Shown here: one piece after another, positions 17,700 to 26,451 of the stretch
Numbering within the stretch: the stretch's first letter is position 1
Layout: each line of letters starts with the position of its first letter
Source: Thermoplasmata archaeon
GTDB lineage: Archaea; Thermoplasmatota; Thermoplasmata; Thermoplasmatales; Thermoplasmataceae
DNA: 64,000 nucleotides
NCBI GenBank assembly: GCA_021797355.1
Contig: JAJZZX010000005.1
Location: 62,001-126,000, forward strand
Reading direction: 5' to 3'
Translations under genes and position numbers: made by a program
The notes under the pieces: generated by a model
The model's input: only the letters and a program-made list of their open reading frames with translations
The model's database searches: none
Told to the model about the DNA's origin: nothing

Positions 17700-19214
17700 A
17701 TGAAGGCAGATAATTTGGAAAATAACTCTGGCGCCGTGCAGGCAAACATTAGTCCAAATGAAGTAAGCGTGCTGAAATTCTTGTTTGCCAACAGGGATGC
17801 CTGGATTATGGAAGACCAGATCCGTATTGAGGGTTTGAACGTAAGGGAGATTGCCAGTTCTGTTTCATGGCTCGAATCCAAGCGCCTCATAGATGTCAAC
17901 AGAAATGAGATTTCAAACTTCCATCTCACTGAAGAAGGAAGAAGATTCCTTCAGGAGGGGCTTCCCGAGGAAAGGGCATACCATCTCATCTCAAGCAGAA
18001 AGCAACTCACTGTTTCAGACCTAATGAAGGAGTTGGGGGAAAGCGACGGCAGAATTGCCCTGGCCCAGCTTGCAAAGTTACGCATAAAACCACGGAACGG
18101 CGTGGTTTCCCTGGATGGTGTACCTTTGTTGGATGATGAATTTGCAAGAAGAAGATCATTCTTGAATTCACTGGCAGCTGGATCCGCCGATCTGCCTGCA
18201 GACATGATCAATCATTTCAGGAAGCGCGAGAATGTCATACAGGAACACAGGAGAATTATCCGCAGCCTCAGGATAAACGAAAATGGCATCCGGGCGCTAA
18301 GCTCATCACTGTCGACAGGGAATCTCCTTGGCGAACTTACCCCGGAAGTCATTGCCTCGGGGCACTGGAAATCTGTGGGATTCCAACCCTACGACCTGAA
18401 TTCACGTGTGGAAAGGGTACTTGGCAGCGGTGTGCATCCAATTACATACCTATCAAGAATGGTTAAGGAGATTTTCCTTGAACTTGGTTTCAGCGAAATG
18501 CCCGGGCATTACATAGAGTATGCAGCCTGGAACATGGATGCTCTGTTTATACCGCAGGATCACCCAGCCAGGGACATGCAGGATACATTTTATCTTGATA
18601 CTAAAAAGAAACCGGAAATGGAACACCCTGAAGTAATGGATATTTTTTCAAGAGTGCATGAAAACGGCATCAGGGGATATAGAGGATGGGGGTACAAATG
18701 GTCCAGAGAGAAAGCCAGCCAGCTGCTTCTTAGGACGCATACCACGGTCAGCACCATAAGGTACCTGTACGAACATCCAGAACCGCCTCAGGCCGTATTT
18801 TCGGTTGAAAAAGTCTTCAGACATGAGAGTGTGGACTGGAAGCATCTAGCAGAACTCCATCAGATCGAAGGCGCTTATTATGGAAAGGATGCCAGCCTTG
18901 CATCCCTGAAATGGCTGATGAGGGAGTTCTATTCCAGACTTGGTTTCAGGGACCTAAAGTTCATCCCTTCCTATTACCCATATACAGAGCCAAGCATGGA
19001 TGTGGTGGGAACCATCGACGGAAAGGAAATGGAGCTTGGGGGATCAGGAGTGTTCAGGCCAGAAGTAACGAAGCCACTTGGCCTTAAGGTTCCTGTAATT
19101 GCCTGGGGCCTTGGCCTAGAAAGGCTTGCGATGATCTATTTCGGGCTTAACGATATAAGGGATATATACCAGAGCGATCTCGATTGGCTACGGACATACA
19201 GGCTAAGGGACTAG
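17700..19214 (+). CDS. pheS: Phenylalanyl-tRNA synthetase alpha subunit
   Basis: A 504-residue class II synthetase subunit that charges tRNA-Phe with its beta partner. The N-terminal 200 residues are winged-helix-like tRNA-binding modules, as in archaeal/eukaryotic PheS. Catalytic motifs follow: HPITYLSRMVKEIFLELGF, QDHPARDMQDTFYL (motif 2 entry), the ESVDWKHLAELHQIEG segment and the motif 3 region GLGLERLAMIYFGL. Length matches archaeal enzymes. The ATG is probably leaderless, with a TATA-like box about 27 bases upstream. The beta-subunit gene pheT is not adjacent. Its last four bases overlap a small opposite-strand gene. Confidence 0.95.
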   Translation: MKADNLENNSGAVQANISPNEVSVLKFLFANRDAWIMEDQIRIEGLNVREIASSVSWLESKRLIDVNRNEISNFHLTEEGRRFLQEGLPEERAYHLISSRKQLTVSDLMKELGESDGRIALAQLAKLRIKPRNGVVSLDGVPLLDDEFARRRSFLNSLAAGSADLPADMINHFRKRENVIQEHRRIIRSLRINENGIRALSSSLSTGNLLGELTPEVIASGHWKSVGFQPYDLNSRVERVLGSGVHPITYLSRMVKEIFLELGFSEMPGHYIEYAAWNMDALFIPQDHPARDMQDTFYLDTKKKPEMEHPEVMDIFSRVHENGIRGYRGWGYKWSREKASQLLLRTHTTVSTIRYLYEHPEPPQAVFSVEKVFRHESVDWKHLAELHQIEGAYYGKDASLASLKWLMREFYSRLGFRDLKFIPSYYPYTEPSMDVVGTIDGKEMELGGSGVFRPEVTKPLGLKVPVIAWGLGLERLAMIYFGLNDIRDIYQSDLDWLRTYRLRD

Positions 19215-19381
19215 CTCATCCTCTTCTTATCTGTTTCCGGTATCTTTCCAATGATGGCGTCATAGCACCTAATGCACATTCCACCCTTGGTGATGTGTGC
19301 TGGACAGATGGGCCTATGGCATATGATGCACTGCTGAATGGCTGGCCTGGAGCATATGTAGCATAAGCCAAGCATCTTCAT
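19211..19381 (-). CDS. Small B-box-like zinc-finger protein
   Basis: A 56-residue protein starting MKMLGLCYIC and ending DKKRMS. Seven cysteines and two histidines are regularly spaced: Cys-7, 10, 18, 21, 26, 36, 39 with His-22 and His-29, giving CxxC-x7-CxxC-x4-C and a final CxxC, much like a B-box or treble-clef zinc module binding two zincs. Function unknown; such small archaeal zinc proteins may mediate protein or RNA contacts. A second possible start is the ATG at 19375. A TATATGCC-type box about 25 bases upstream (minus strand) supports expression. Its end overlaps the pheS stop region by four bases. Confidence 0.7.
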   Translation of the reverse strand: MKMLGLCYICSRPAIQQCIICHRPICPAHITKGGMCIRCYDAIIGKIPETDKKRMS

Positions 19382-19410
19382 ACATATATATTCATACCTG
19401 GCATATAGAT

Positions 19411-20121
19411 GTGATCCGATCTATGATAAGAGATGCTGAGCCTTCAGACTGGCTGTCCATAAGCGAGATATCAAAAATCGCTGGTTATGATGACTACATA
19501 AACGCCATTGGGCCATCTTACCTGTCAAGTGGCCGTGTGATTGTCTATATCCTGGATGAAAGAATTGTGGGATTCCTTAAGGTTGAAGCCCTTCCGGATA
19601 ACTCAGCATGGCTCAGCGGCTTGAGGGTGCATCCTGGATATAGAAGGATGTCTGTTGCAACACAGCTCACTGAAAGTGCACTTGATTCGTCAAGGGAATC
19701 TGGGGTAAAGAGGATAAGGCTGCTCGTTCAGCATAATAACTTGAGGTCTTCATCCCTGGTGAAAAAGATGGGGTTCAGCAAAACAGCAGATTTCTGTTTC
19801 TTCAGGGGCGTTCCAGAAGCGGTTTCAGATGTTCCATCCTTACTGCCTGGACTCGTGCCCAATTACATTAACTTGGGCTGGGTCTTCTGCGAGCCACTTC
19901 CAAATGTGCTTGGAGAATGCACGTTTTTCAGTACTGCTGGAAATGGAATAGTGTCAAGATTCGGAAATAATGCATGGCAGATAATCAGGCCCTCAGATTC
20001 AATGGTGTTCAAAGGAGATGAATTTTCCTGCATTGAAATTCATGGCGAATTACCTGACTATCTCCTTAAACATGTCTCTCCTGAGTTTGATTATGGGAGT
20101 ATCTACGAGCTATCACTTTGA
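19411..20121 (+). CDS. GNAT-family N-acetyltransferase
   Basis: A 236-residue protein whose first 135 residues form a GNAT fold: an acceptor part with SDWLSISEIS, then the acetyl-CoA loop LRVHPGYRRMSVATQL, and NLRSSSLVKKMGF on the following helix. The C-terminal 100 residues form a separate domain I do not recognise. The substrate is unknown; protein N-termini, small amines or amino acids are all possible. The GTG at 19411 lies about 26 bases after an ACATATATATTC box, so it is probably leaderless. Its 3' end overlaps the convergent regulator gene by 19 bases. Confidence 0.82.
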   Translation: MIRSMIRDAEPSDWLSISEISKIAGYDDYINAIGPSYLSSGRVIVYILDERIVGFLKVEALPDNSAWLSGLRVHPGYRRMSVATQLTESALDSSRESGVKRIRLLVQHNNLRSSSLVKKMGFSKTADFCFFRGVPEAVSDVPSLLPGLVPNYINLGWVFCEPLPNVLGECTFFSTAGNGIVSRFGNNAWQIIRPSDSMVFKGDEFSCIEIHGELPDYLLKHVSPEFDYGSIYELSL

Positions 20122-20834
20122 TCAGATAGCTTCCTGCCAGAACCATATTGGGAAGTTTCAAGATATATACGGATGTATGGCTCAAGTCCCTTGAGGACCT
20201 TTATAACTGCCTTGCTCAGATGTTCTTGCATTGTTGATTTCGACATTCCTGCGAATGCTGCCAACTCCCCTATTTCCACCTTTCTTGGAATTGAAAAGTA
20301 GCCCGCAGAAATTGCATTGGAAAGTGCATTTATCTGCCTTGAAGTGAGCTCCCCGAAAAGCTGGGAAAGCGACAGTGTATAAATGTCCCTCAGCGACCCT
20401 GGATCAACTTGTTTTTTCTTCTGGATTGATGCCTGTCCGACAGATGAGAGTTCGCTGAATAATTTGCCGAAGCTTTCCGGCTCCAGGGCCACAACCTTGA
20501 GCTTCTCAACTCCACCGGAGTATTCGACCGGGGCCTGCCACAGGCAGTTGTCCCACTCGGTCATCCTGATGGTTGAATTCTCCCTTGTGCAGCGGCAGCT
20601 AATCATGAAAGTAAGCTGGTTTCCCTTCCTTGAAGAGAAGAGAATGTTGCTGTGAAGAGAATCAACGATTGAAGGAAAATTCTCGGAGATACTTTCAAGT
20701 GTTTTCGAGCTTCCGTAGAATTCAAGATAATCCACAGCGGAATTGCACCATCTGAGGAATGTTGCTTCTGGAAATTCCTTAGAAACCTTGCAGAACGGAA
20801 GATTGTTGATCAGTTTCAGCTCAATTTCATCCAT
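20103..20834 (-). CDS. HTH_10 (bacterio-opsin activator-type) transcription regulator
   Basis: A 243-residue regulator from ATG 20834. The C-terminal domain LTSRQINALSNAISAGYF followed by KVEIGELAAFAGMSKSTMQEHLSKA is the HTH_10 DNA-binding domain of archaeal Bat-like regulators. The N-terminal 180 residues resemble a sensor domain but carry no motif I can assign; a CRCTR pair of cysteines near residue 80 could be redox- or metal-active. I use ATG 20834 rather than upstream starts because the only TATA-like box (about 20857-20866) ends just before an earlier in-frame ATG and fits a leaderless start at 20834. Two palindromes lie across the transcription start, suggesting autoregulation. Confidence 0.85.
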   Translation of the reverse strand: MDEIELKLINNLPFCKVSKEFPEATFLRWCNSAVDYLEFYGSSKTLESISENFPSIVDSLHSNILFSSRKGNQLTFMISCRCTRENSTIRMTEWDNCLWQAPVEYSGGVEKLKVVALEPESFGKLFSELSSVGQASIQKKKQVDPGSLRDIYTLSLSQLFGELTSRQINALSNAISAGYFSIPRKVEIGELAAFAGMSKSTMQEHLSKAVIKVLKGLEPYIRIYLETSQYGSGRKLSDQSDSS

Positions 20835-20870
20835 GAACCGGTTCAGACCGGTCATAATTATATATTTTTG
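20835..20870. promoter_or_regulatory. Shared divergent promoter with two tandem palindromes
   Basis: GAACCGGTTC (20835-20844) and GACCGGTC (20846-20853) are perfect palindromes whose centres are exactly 10 bases, one helical turn, apart. They abut an ATAATTATATAT box (about 20855-20866). The two flanking start codons, 20834 on the minus strand and 20888 on the plus strand, are 27 bases from its centre on either side, so one AT box may serve both directions. Confidence 0.5.
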
Positions 20871-20887
20871 CAGGCAATAATCTTTTG

Positions 20888-21157
20888 GTGACAAAATTGG
20901 TCAATCTGATTGTTGAGCACAGATGGAAAGAGAAGAACCAGGAAGAAGCTTTCAAAGTTGTTGGAAGCATAGTCGACATGGCGAAGAACGGAAAGCTGCC
21001 GCAGGGCTTTTCATTGAAGTCCATTAACGTATTGGGCAGCGAGAGGATGGCAATCTGCAATTGGGAAGCTCCCAGCCTTGCCGAGCTGAAGGGACTGATT
21101 GCGAAGGTAAATCCACCAACAAAATACGAAGTATTTGAAGCCCAGAAATTGCTCTAA
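20888..21157 (+). CDS. Small alpha/beta protein of unknown function
   Basis: An 89-residue protein from GTG 20888 (a TTG three bases upstream is also possible). The pattern of an N-terminal strand LVNLIVEHRW, a helix NQEEAFKVVGSIVDMA, the strand ERMAICNWEAPS and a final helix AELKGLIAKV then YEVFEAQKL resembles a ferredoxin-like dimeric alpha/beta-barrel fold of the DUF3303 type; this is fold guessing, not a family match. No catalytic motif is visible. It is divergently paired with the HTH_10 regulator through a shared promoter, so it is the best candidate target of that regulator. Confidence 0.65.
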   Translation: MTKLVNLIVEHRWKEKNQEEAFKVVGSIVDMAKNGKLPQGFSLKSINVLGSERMAICNWEAPSLAELKGLIAKVNPPTKYEVFEAQKLL

Positions 21158-21172
21158 GGCCTAAGTGGAAGC

Positions 21173-22642
21173 CTAATCCTCGCCTTCCACATGGCTCTCA
21201 ATTTTAGTCTTGTAATCGCCAAGATTTGAGCGAGGTTGAGCCTCTCCGGGCTTAGATGATTTCATTATGGACAGGATTCCAGCCACCATAAGCAGCACAA
21301 GGCTAATGAGGAGTGCTGTGTGAAGGCCTGCCAGGAATTGCTGGGACACCCCGCCATCAAGCTTGCTTGTTCCAAGAAATACTTCAAATGCCACATACCT
21401 TGGAACTGACAGTGATGCAGCTGATATGGTTATAACGTAGCTCATGAGTGTGCCAATGCTGGAAAGTGTCCTCAGCAGCCCGGAGACAGAACCGTAAAGC
21501 CTCCTGGGTGCACTTGACATGACTGCACTGTTGTTGGAAGGCCAGAAGAGTGCTCCTCCCAGTCCGGAAACTACTGAAGCAAGAATCACCAGATATATGC
21601 TGCTGTTGACTTTCAGGAAGAGGTATGCCAGGACACCCGCTGCCATCAGGAAGATCCCGATGCCGGCAACCAGACCAGGCCCTACCCTGTCCGAGAGCCG
21701 CCCCATCCTTGGCGCAAGCAAGCTGGCAACCACATAGCCGGGCACAAGAAGTAGGGATGCATACAGCGGTGTGAATCCGCGTATCCCCTGCAAATACATG
21801 ATAAGAATGAAAATAACAGACAGATAACCAAGGGCCTGCAGTAGAGCCGCCATAAGGGAATACGTGAGCTTTGGCTCCCTGAAAGCCTTGATTTCAATTA
21901 CTGGGAAGCTGACCTTCTTTTCTACCATGATGAATGGTATCAACAGCAGAACGCCAACCGAAACAAGTATTGTGTTGAAGGTATCAATGCCATGGCCGGC
22001 GATATCGGTTGCTCCGTATGATACAATTGAAAGGATGGAAAGAAGGAGAATCATTCCAGGTATGTCTATCTTCGACGGTGCCTTGTTGTTATCCCTGACA
22101 TAGCGCACTGCCAGAAGGAATCCAACCATCCCGATGGGCACGTTGATGTAAAAGATGTACTGCCAGCCAATGAATGTTGTGATTATTCCTCCAAGCACAA
22201 TTCCAAGGGTTCCACCTATGTTCCATCCCATAGTTGTAATGCCAAAAGCCCTCCCCCTCTGGCTGGGCTCAAAATTATCAGCCACTATGGCACTGCTGTT
22301 CGCCTGCATCAGGGCAGCGCCGAAGGCCTGTATGCCCCTGGAAATTATTAGGATATCGATTGTTGGCGAGGCTCCAGATGCCGCTGAACCGGCTATGAAC
22401 ACAAGAAACCCGGAATTGAACATCTTTCCGCGGCCAAAGATATCTCCCAGCCTTCCAAGCTGAGTGGTAAAGGCGGCAAGCAGCAGCATGTAAATCAATA
22501 TCACCCAGATTGTTGTGACCAGAGAAGCATGAAAATATGCCGTTATGGTTGGAAGGGCAAGAATTACTATTGTTGTGTCTATGGCTGACATGAGTGTCCC
22601 TACAAGGACACTTATAAGGACAAATTCTCTCTTATCTGCCAT
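21173..22642 (-). CDS. MFS drug exporter, 14-segment EmrB/QacA type
   Basis: A 489-residue polytopic membrane protein, probably a proton-driven exporter. Seen: the N-terminal SAIDTTIVILALPTI (motif D of DHA2 transporters), the loop motif LGRLGDIFGRGKMF and the WNIGGTLGIVLGG segment in helix 5. About 14 hydrophobic segments can be counted, as in the DHA2 family. The C-terminus is a short charged tail. The substrate is unknown. It is transcribed toward the small protein gene and stops 15 bases from it. No regulator is immediately upstream on its strand. Confidence 0.88.
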   Translation of the reverse strand: MADKREFVLISVLVGTLMSAIDTTIVILALPTITAYFHASLVTTIWVILIYMLLLAAFTTQLGRLGDIFGRGKMFNSGFLVFIAGSAASGASPTIDILIISRGIQAFGAALMQANSSAIVADNFEPSQRGRAFGITTMGWNIGGTLGIVLGGIITTFIGWQYIFYINVPIGMVGFLLAVRYVRDNNKAPSKIDIPGMILLLSILSIVSYGATDIAGHGIDTFNTILVSVGVLLLIPFIMVEKKVSFPVIEIKAFREPKLTYSLMAALLQALGYLSVIFILIMYLQGIRGFTPLYASLLLVPGYVVASLLAPRMGRLSDRVGPGLVAGIGIFLMAAGVLAYLFLKVNSSIYLVILASVVSGLGGALFWPSNNSAVMSSAPRRLYGSVSGLLRTLSSIGTLMSYVITISAASLSVPRYVAFEVFLGTSKLDGGVSQQFLAGLHTALLISLVLLMVAGILSIMKSSKPGEAQPRSNLGDYKTKIESHVEGED

Positions 22643-22782
22643 GGCAAATCACGTATGGATGCGGTTATTGATATCCTCCATAAAAACCCAGCAGTTTACA
22701 AATTTTAGAAATAAATGCCATTCCGTTGCCATATCATGAGGACAAAAGATAAATAATTACAAAACAATTCGTAACCAGAAAG

Positions 22783-23265
22783 ATGGATAGCATAGAACCT
22801 GACGCCAGAATTGCTGACCTTGTTGGTATATTGTATGTTCTGAGTTTCATTTTTAAGGAGAAGACTGACCTATTTGAACTGGAAAAGGAGATGGAAGTTG
22901 ACCTAGATGACCTGATGCCCATTGTTTACACTGCCTCAACCCTTGGTTTCGTGGAAGCAACAGAAGGCGACATAGCCATAACTCAGAAGGGGCGTGAGTA
23001 TATTTCATCAAGCCTGAAGAAGAGAAAGGAAATCCTCAGGAACTCCATAGAAAATGTTGAGCCATTTGTCACTGCAAGAGAACTTGGCAAATTTAACATT
23101 GAGGAGCTTTATGACGCCCTCCAGGAAAAGGGAATACAGACCTACAACAGGCCTTCTGGAAAAAGGGATCTGGAGATTATCCTAATCGAGTGGGGACTCT
23201 ACTCCGGACTCATAAAGAAGGATGAGGAAGATTTCCAGGTAATGCATTTTCCCTCAGCAGCCTAG
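22783..23265 (+). CDS. Stand-alone AAA-associated C-terminal domain protein of an ABC system
   Basis: A 160-residue cytoplasmic protein that resembles the AAA_assoc_C domain (PF09821 type), which is normally fused to the C-terminus of NitT/TauT-like ABC ATPases. Two winged-helix-like halves are suggested: ARIADLVGILYVLSF with ELEKEMEVDLDDLMPIVYTA, then ITQKGREYISSSLKKRKEIL. No nucleotide-binding motif is present. Just downstream and convergent are a permease and an ATPase that lacks this domain, so it is probably the detached regulatory domain of that transporter. It is well separated from the MFS gene by a 140-base divergent promoter region with a TAAATAATTA box. Confidence 0.75.
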   Translation: MDSIEPDARIADLVGILYVLSFIFKEKTDLFELEKEMEVDLDDLMPIVYTASTLGFVEATEGDIAITQKGREYISSSLKKRKEILRNSIENVEPFVTARELGKFNIEELYDALQEKGIQTYNRPSGKRDLEIILIEWGLYSGLIKKDEEDFQVMHFPSAA

Positions 23266-23289
23266 GCCACAATGGGCCTCATATATTCA

Positions 23290-24915
23290 TCATGCTGAAT
23301 ATATTCCTTCCTCAGCCACATACTTCTTCCTTGCCAGGTCCATTAGCTTTCTCGTGAATAGCAGGGAATAGATGACCACAACTATGCCGAATATGAGTGA
23401 AGCCCAGGCGGCAAGTGCAATGTTGCCGCTGTTTGTGGCAACATCAATTACCTTCATGAGTCCGTGCGATATGCCTAGATTATAATGCCCTGCAATGCTG
23501 GGCCAGTATTCACCTATCATTAGCCCTCCCCATGCACTGTTTATTGTGGATGAAATGCCACTGATCAGATAGGGAAATGTCGAAGGCATAACAATAAGCC
23601 TCATCTTCTGGAAGAATCCAAGATTCAGATTGTCCATCAGTTCCATGTATTCTGCGGGCATCGCTTTAACACCCATCCAGAAGCTGTAGAAGACATAATA
23701 GAATGTGCTGATGAAACCAAGGAAAAGCACGAACAGTTCATTGGAGAATGCACCGAAATAGGAGTAGACAAAAGGCGCCAGGGCTAGAAACAGGAATGGA
23801 AAATAGGTTGGGACAGGGTATGCGCTGAAGGCCTGTATGGCAGGCACTCCGACAGCCTCTGCCTTCCTGTGAATTGCGAAGTAATAGCCAACAAATATTG
23901 AGAAAATGAATGCCACAACAGTAATTATTGCCACGCGGAGATAATCATAAAGAAGATCGACGATTAGACCTGGGGTGCTGCTAAAGAGATAGGACCATTC
24001 ACTGGAAGAAACTGATCTAATGAGCCTGGCTGCCCCATAAATAATGAGTATTATGAGGATAGCTCCTCCAGTTGCCCAGGCATAGCCCAGGTTTCTCTCC
24101 CTGGGCTCCTCATAATACTTGTCCTGCTCCGTGTGCCTGTTATTTCTCCTCTCCCGGTTATATTTGGCGAGCCTTGAAAGCGGATTTACAGAAGATATGG
24201 CAGAAAACCTCAGGGATTCCCTCACATTTAGCCTGCCTCTCCTCACTATGGGCATATCAGTATCCAGAGTGTACTTTGCCACTGCCCTTTTGCTGAATTC
24301 CCTCAGTCCAAGGATTATGAGTACTATAACAATTCCAAGAATTATGAAAACGGTAGCAACGGAATTCCATGCCCCTGCAGATACGTACGCGTCAAGGACA
24401 GTGCCTACACCAAATGTGCTGTAAGTATGTACACCTATTGCAAACACTTCACTGACAGTTATGTAGAAGAAGCCGTCAGATACGCTGGGAAAAAGATTTG
24501 CGGCAATTCTTGGGACTGAAAACGGGATATAGACATACCTGAGCCTGTCAAGGAGTCCAAACCTGAAATTCTGGGATACCTCTATCATCTCCTTGGGCAC
24601 TGTCTTGAATGCCTGATATTCGCCCATCCATATGTTCCAGACAACTGCTGTGAATACCAAGAAATCAGCTGCCAGTTCTACCCCAAGCTCCCCCCCTATG
24701 CCAAGGACAAAAAGTGTCAGGACTATGGGGAAGAATGATATCACTGGAACGGATTCAAATACTTCTATTGACGCTATGAATATGTTTTCGAAAAGCTTGC
24801 TTTTAATGGCCCTGTACGCAAGGAACCACCCGGTGAACACCGAGACAGCCATCAGCCCAAGGACCCTCCCTGCTGTTGCCAGGACAGCTAGTATCATGAG
24901 AAGGATAGAATTCAC
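23290..24915 (-). CDS. ABC transporter permease, two fused membrane domains
   Basis: A 541-residue protein with two BPD_transp_1-type membrane domains (about 1-220 and 290-530) joined by a charged cytoplasmic linker of some 60 residues rich in Arg, Asn and Glu. Each half has an EAA-type loop that docks on the ATPase: KTVPKEMIEVSQNFRFGLLD and AMPAEYMELMDNLNLGFFQK. The family (NitT/TauT, SsuC) imports nitrate, sulfonates, taurine or similar anions; the substrate here is unknown. The start overlaps the ATPase stop by four bases. No substrate-binding protein is adjacent, although one would be needed for import by this class. Confidence 0.88.
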   Translation of the reverse strand: MNSILLMILAVLATAGRVLGLMAVSVFTGWFLAYRAIKSKLFENIFIASIEVFESVPVISFFPIVLTLFVLGIGGELGVELAADFLVFTAVVWNIWMGEYQAFKTVPKEMIEVSQNFRFGLLDRLRYVYIPFSVPRIAANLFPSVSDGFFYITVSEVFAIGVHTYSTFGVGTVLDAYVSAGAWNSVATVFIILGIVIVLIILGLREFSKRAVAKYTLDTDMPIVRRGRLNVRESLRFSAISSVNPLSRLAKYNRERRNNRHTEQDKYYEEPRERNLGYAWATGGAILIILIIYGAARLIRSVSSSEWSYLFSSTPGLIVDLLYDYLRVAIITVVAFIFSIFVGYYFAIHRKAEAVGVPAIQAFSAYPVPTYFPFLFLALAPFVYSYFGAFSNELFVLFLGFISTFYYVFYSFWMGVKAMPAEYMELMDNLNLGFFQKMRLIVMPSTFPYLISGISSTINSAWGGLMIGEYWPSIAGHYNLGISHGLMKVIDVATNSGNIALAAWASLIFGIVVVIYSLLFTRKLMDLARKKYVAEEGIYSA

Positions 24916-25685
24916 TTCTTTTTCCCCCTGGGAGTCAGATAGTTGTACAGCCTGTCAAGATACCTGTCAAACTCAGGGTCTCTGGGGTTCCTGGGCCGCG
25001 GGAGTGTGACGTCTACCCTTGCAACCACGGTGGCTGGAGAGCCATTGATAACGTAAATTGTGTCTGCAAGCTCCATTACCTCTGTAAGATTGTGTGACAC
25101 CATTATGACGCTTTTGAGGGGTGTGCTCTCGTTAAAAAGTATGTTATAGATATCCTGCCTAAGGCCTTCTGCAGTCAGTTCATCAAGGTGGGCGAAGGGT
25201 TCGTCCATGAGAAGTACCTGTGGATCAGCTGCTAGGGCTCTTGCCACGGCAACCCTCTGTCGCATTCCACCACTCATTTCCTTGGGATACAGATCTTCAA
25301 AACCCTGCAAGCCAACCGTTTCCAGTGCAACCATCGCAAGTTCCTTAGCTTCGTCCCTTGGAATCCTCCTGGGCTTGAGCGAGAGCATTACATTCTCGAG
25401 AGCAGTCATCCAGGGAAAAGTAACTATGGACTGATGTACCAGAACAACCTGCGGAGTGGGCCTCAAAATCCTTCTCCCCTGCAGCCTTACCTCTCCAGAA
25501 CTTGGCTTCAGAAATCCCCCAAGAAGCCTTAGGAGGGTAGATTTGCCAACGCCTGATGGCCCTACCAGGGCCACAAACTTGTTGGATTCAGCGACAAGGT
25601 TGATGTCAGTGAATACTTTAAATCCGTTATCGTACGTAAATTCGAGGTCCCTAACCTCAATCGTTGTTCCAAGTAACCACCACAA
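24912..25685 (-). CDS. ABC transporter ATP-binding protein, NitT/TauT-like
   Basis: A 257-residue ATPase that powers the adjacent permease. Seen: Walker A GPSGVGKST, Q-loop VLVHQSIVTFPW, signature MSGGMRQRVAVARA, Walker B VLLMDEPFAHLD and the H-loop MVSHNL. The product ends soon after the core, lacking the C-terminal AAA-associated domain that some relatives carry and that is encoded separately across the locus. The start is a TTG at 25685 or nearby; no better start with a clear ribosome site is in frame. It is first in the two-gene operon. Confidence 0.9.
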   Translation of the reverse strand: MWWLLGTTIEVRDLEFTYDNGFKVFTDINLVAESNKFVALVGPSGVGKSTLLRLLGGFLKPSSGEVRLQGRRILRPTPQVVLVHQSIVTFPWMTALENVMLSLKPRRIPRDEAKELAMVALETVGLQGFEDLYPKEMSGGMRQRVAVARALAADPQVLLMDEPFAHLDELTAEGLRQDIYNILFNESTPLKSVIMVSHNLTEVMELADTIYVINGSPATVVARVDVTLPRPRNPRDPEFDRYLDRLYNYLTPRGKKK

Positions 25686-26214
25686 TCGGAATTATCCAAT
25701 ACTATAATATCATTCCATTATCTCACTACTAAAGCATCTATCTAACTGGCAGTCTGATAAAGGAGGAAGTGCGCCAAGTTGCCGAAATAGGTCACCAGAG
25801 CTTCGACCCAAAGTATACAGAAATGTAAGTGCTGACAGTACTCAAACCTCCCGTTGATAGAGAAATGGCATACTGTCCCTGATTATATGGCCGATCTGTT
25901 CAGAATTCATAGAAACTGCGGCAAATTATTCTTTGTACAGGGGAAAATGCCGCCGTAATTTTGTTCTGGAACATGCAGGCTCAAATAGGCAGAAACTCCC
26001 ACTGAGACCGGCCCAAGCACGGCAAGTCGAGTCCAGCACAATTCCTAGGCTTCAATGCATAATCTTCTCATGAGGTGCAGGATTGATTTACCCCAACGAA
26101 ACTAGGTAGATTTGCACATTTCCATTAAGCGCTTAGCAAGCCCACGATCTGGGCTCAGGGAGAACTGGCGTGCGATTAAAAAACACTCCAGGTGGATTTG
26201 GACTTTTATACCGA
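25686..26214. other. Non-coding stretch upstream of the ABC operon and downstream of tRNA-Arg
   Basis: 529 bases without a supportable gene on either strand. The first 50 bases contain TATA-like ACTATAATATC, likely the ABC operon promoter. The rest has mixed composition and several short stops in all frames. I looked for RNase P RNA and SRP RNA landmarks and did not find a convincing set. Confidence 0.4.
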
Positions 26215-26288
26215 CGCCCGAGCCGGGATTCGAACCCGAATCTGAGGCTCCGCAGGCCTCCAGGATATCCAAATTACCCCACTCGGGC
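26215..26288 (-). tRNA. tRNA-Arg (GCG)
   Basis: On the minus strand the acceptor GCCCGAG pairs with CTCGGGC, the anticodon stem GAGGC with GCCTC around loop CTGCGGA (anticodon GCG, reading CGC/CGU), and the T-arm is TCGGG-TTCGAAT-CCCGG with one wobble. Discriminator G, no intron, no encoded CCA. It stands alone. Confidence 0.88.
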
Positions 26289-26451
26289 ATTCCGCCATCG
26301 CACAGAAAGCATGAATGTTTCAATCGCCACTATGCGAGTGTAACGGTGAAGCGTGATGCGTAAAGCAATAATATTGTTTGTGATTGGTTTGTGTTTCTTA
26401 ATGGGCCAAATCCTTTCAAATCATATTTATCCATCACAATGATTGTACTGC

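Noticed and set aside
25740-26214. Possible RNase P or SRP RNA, prompted by a GGAGGAAGTGCGCC stretch.
   Set aside because: The other conserved regions and long-range pairings of these RNAs were not found.
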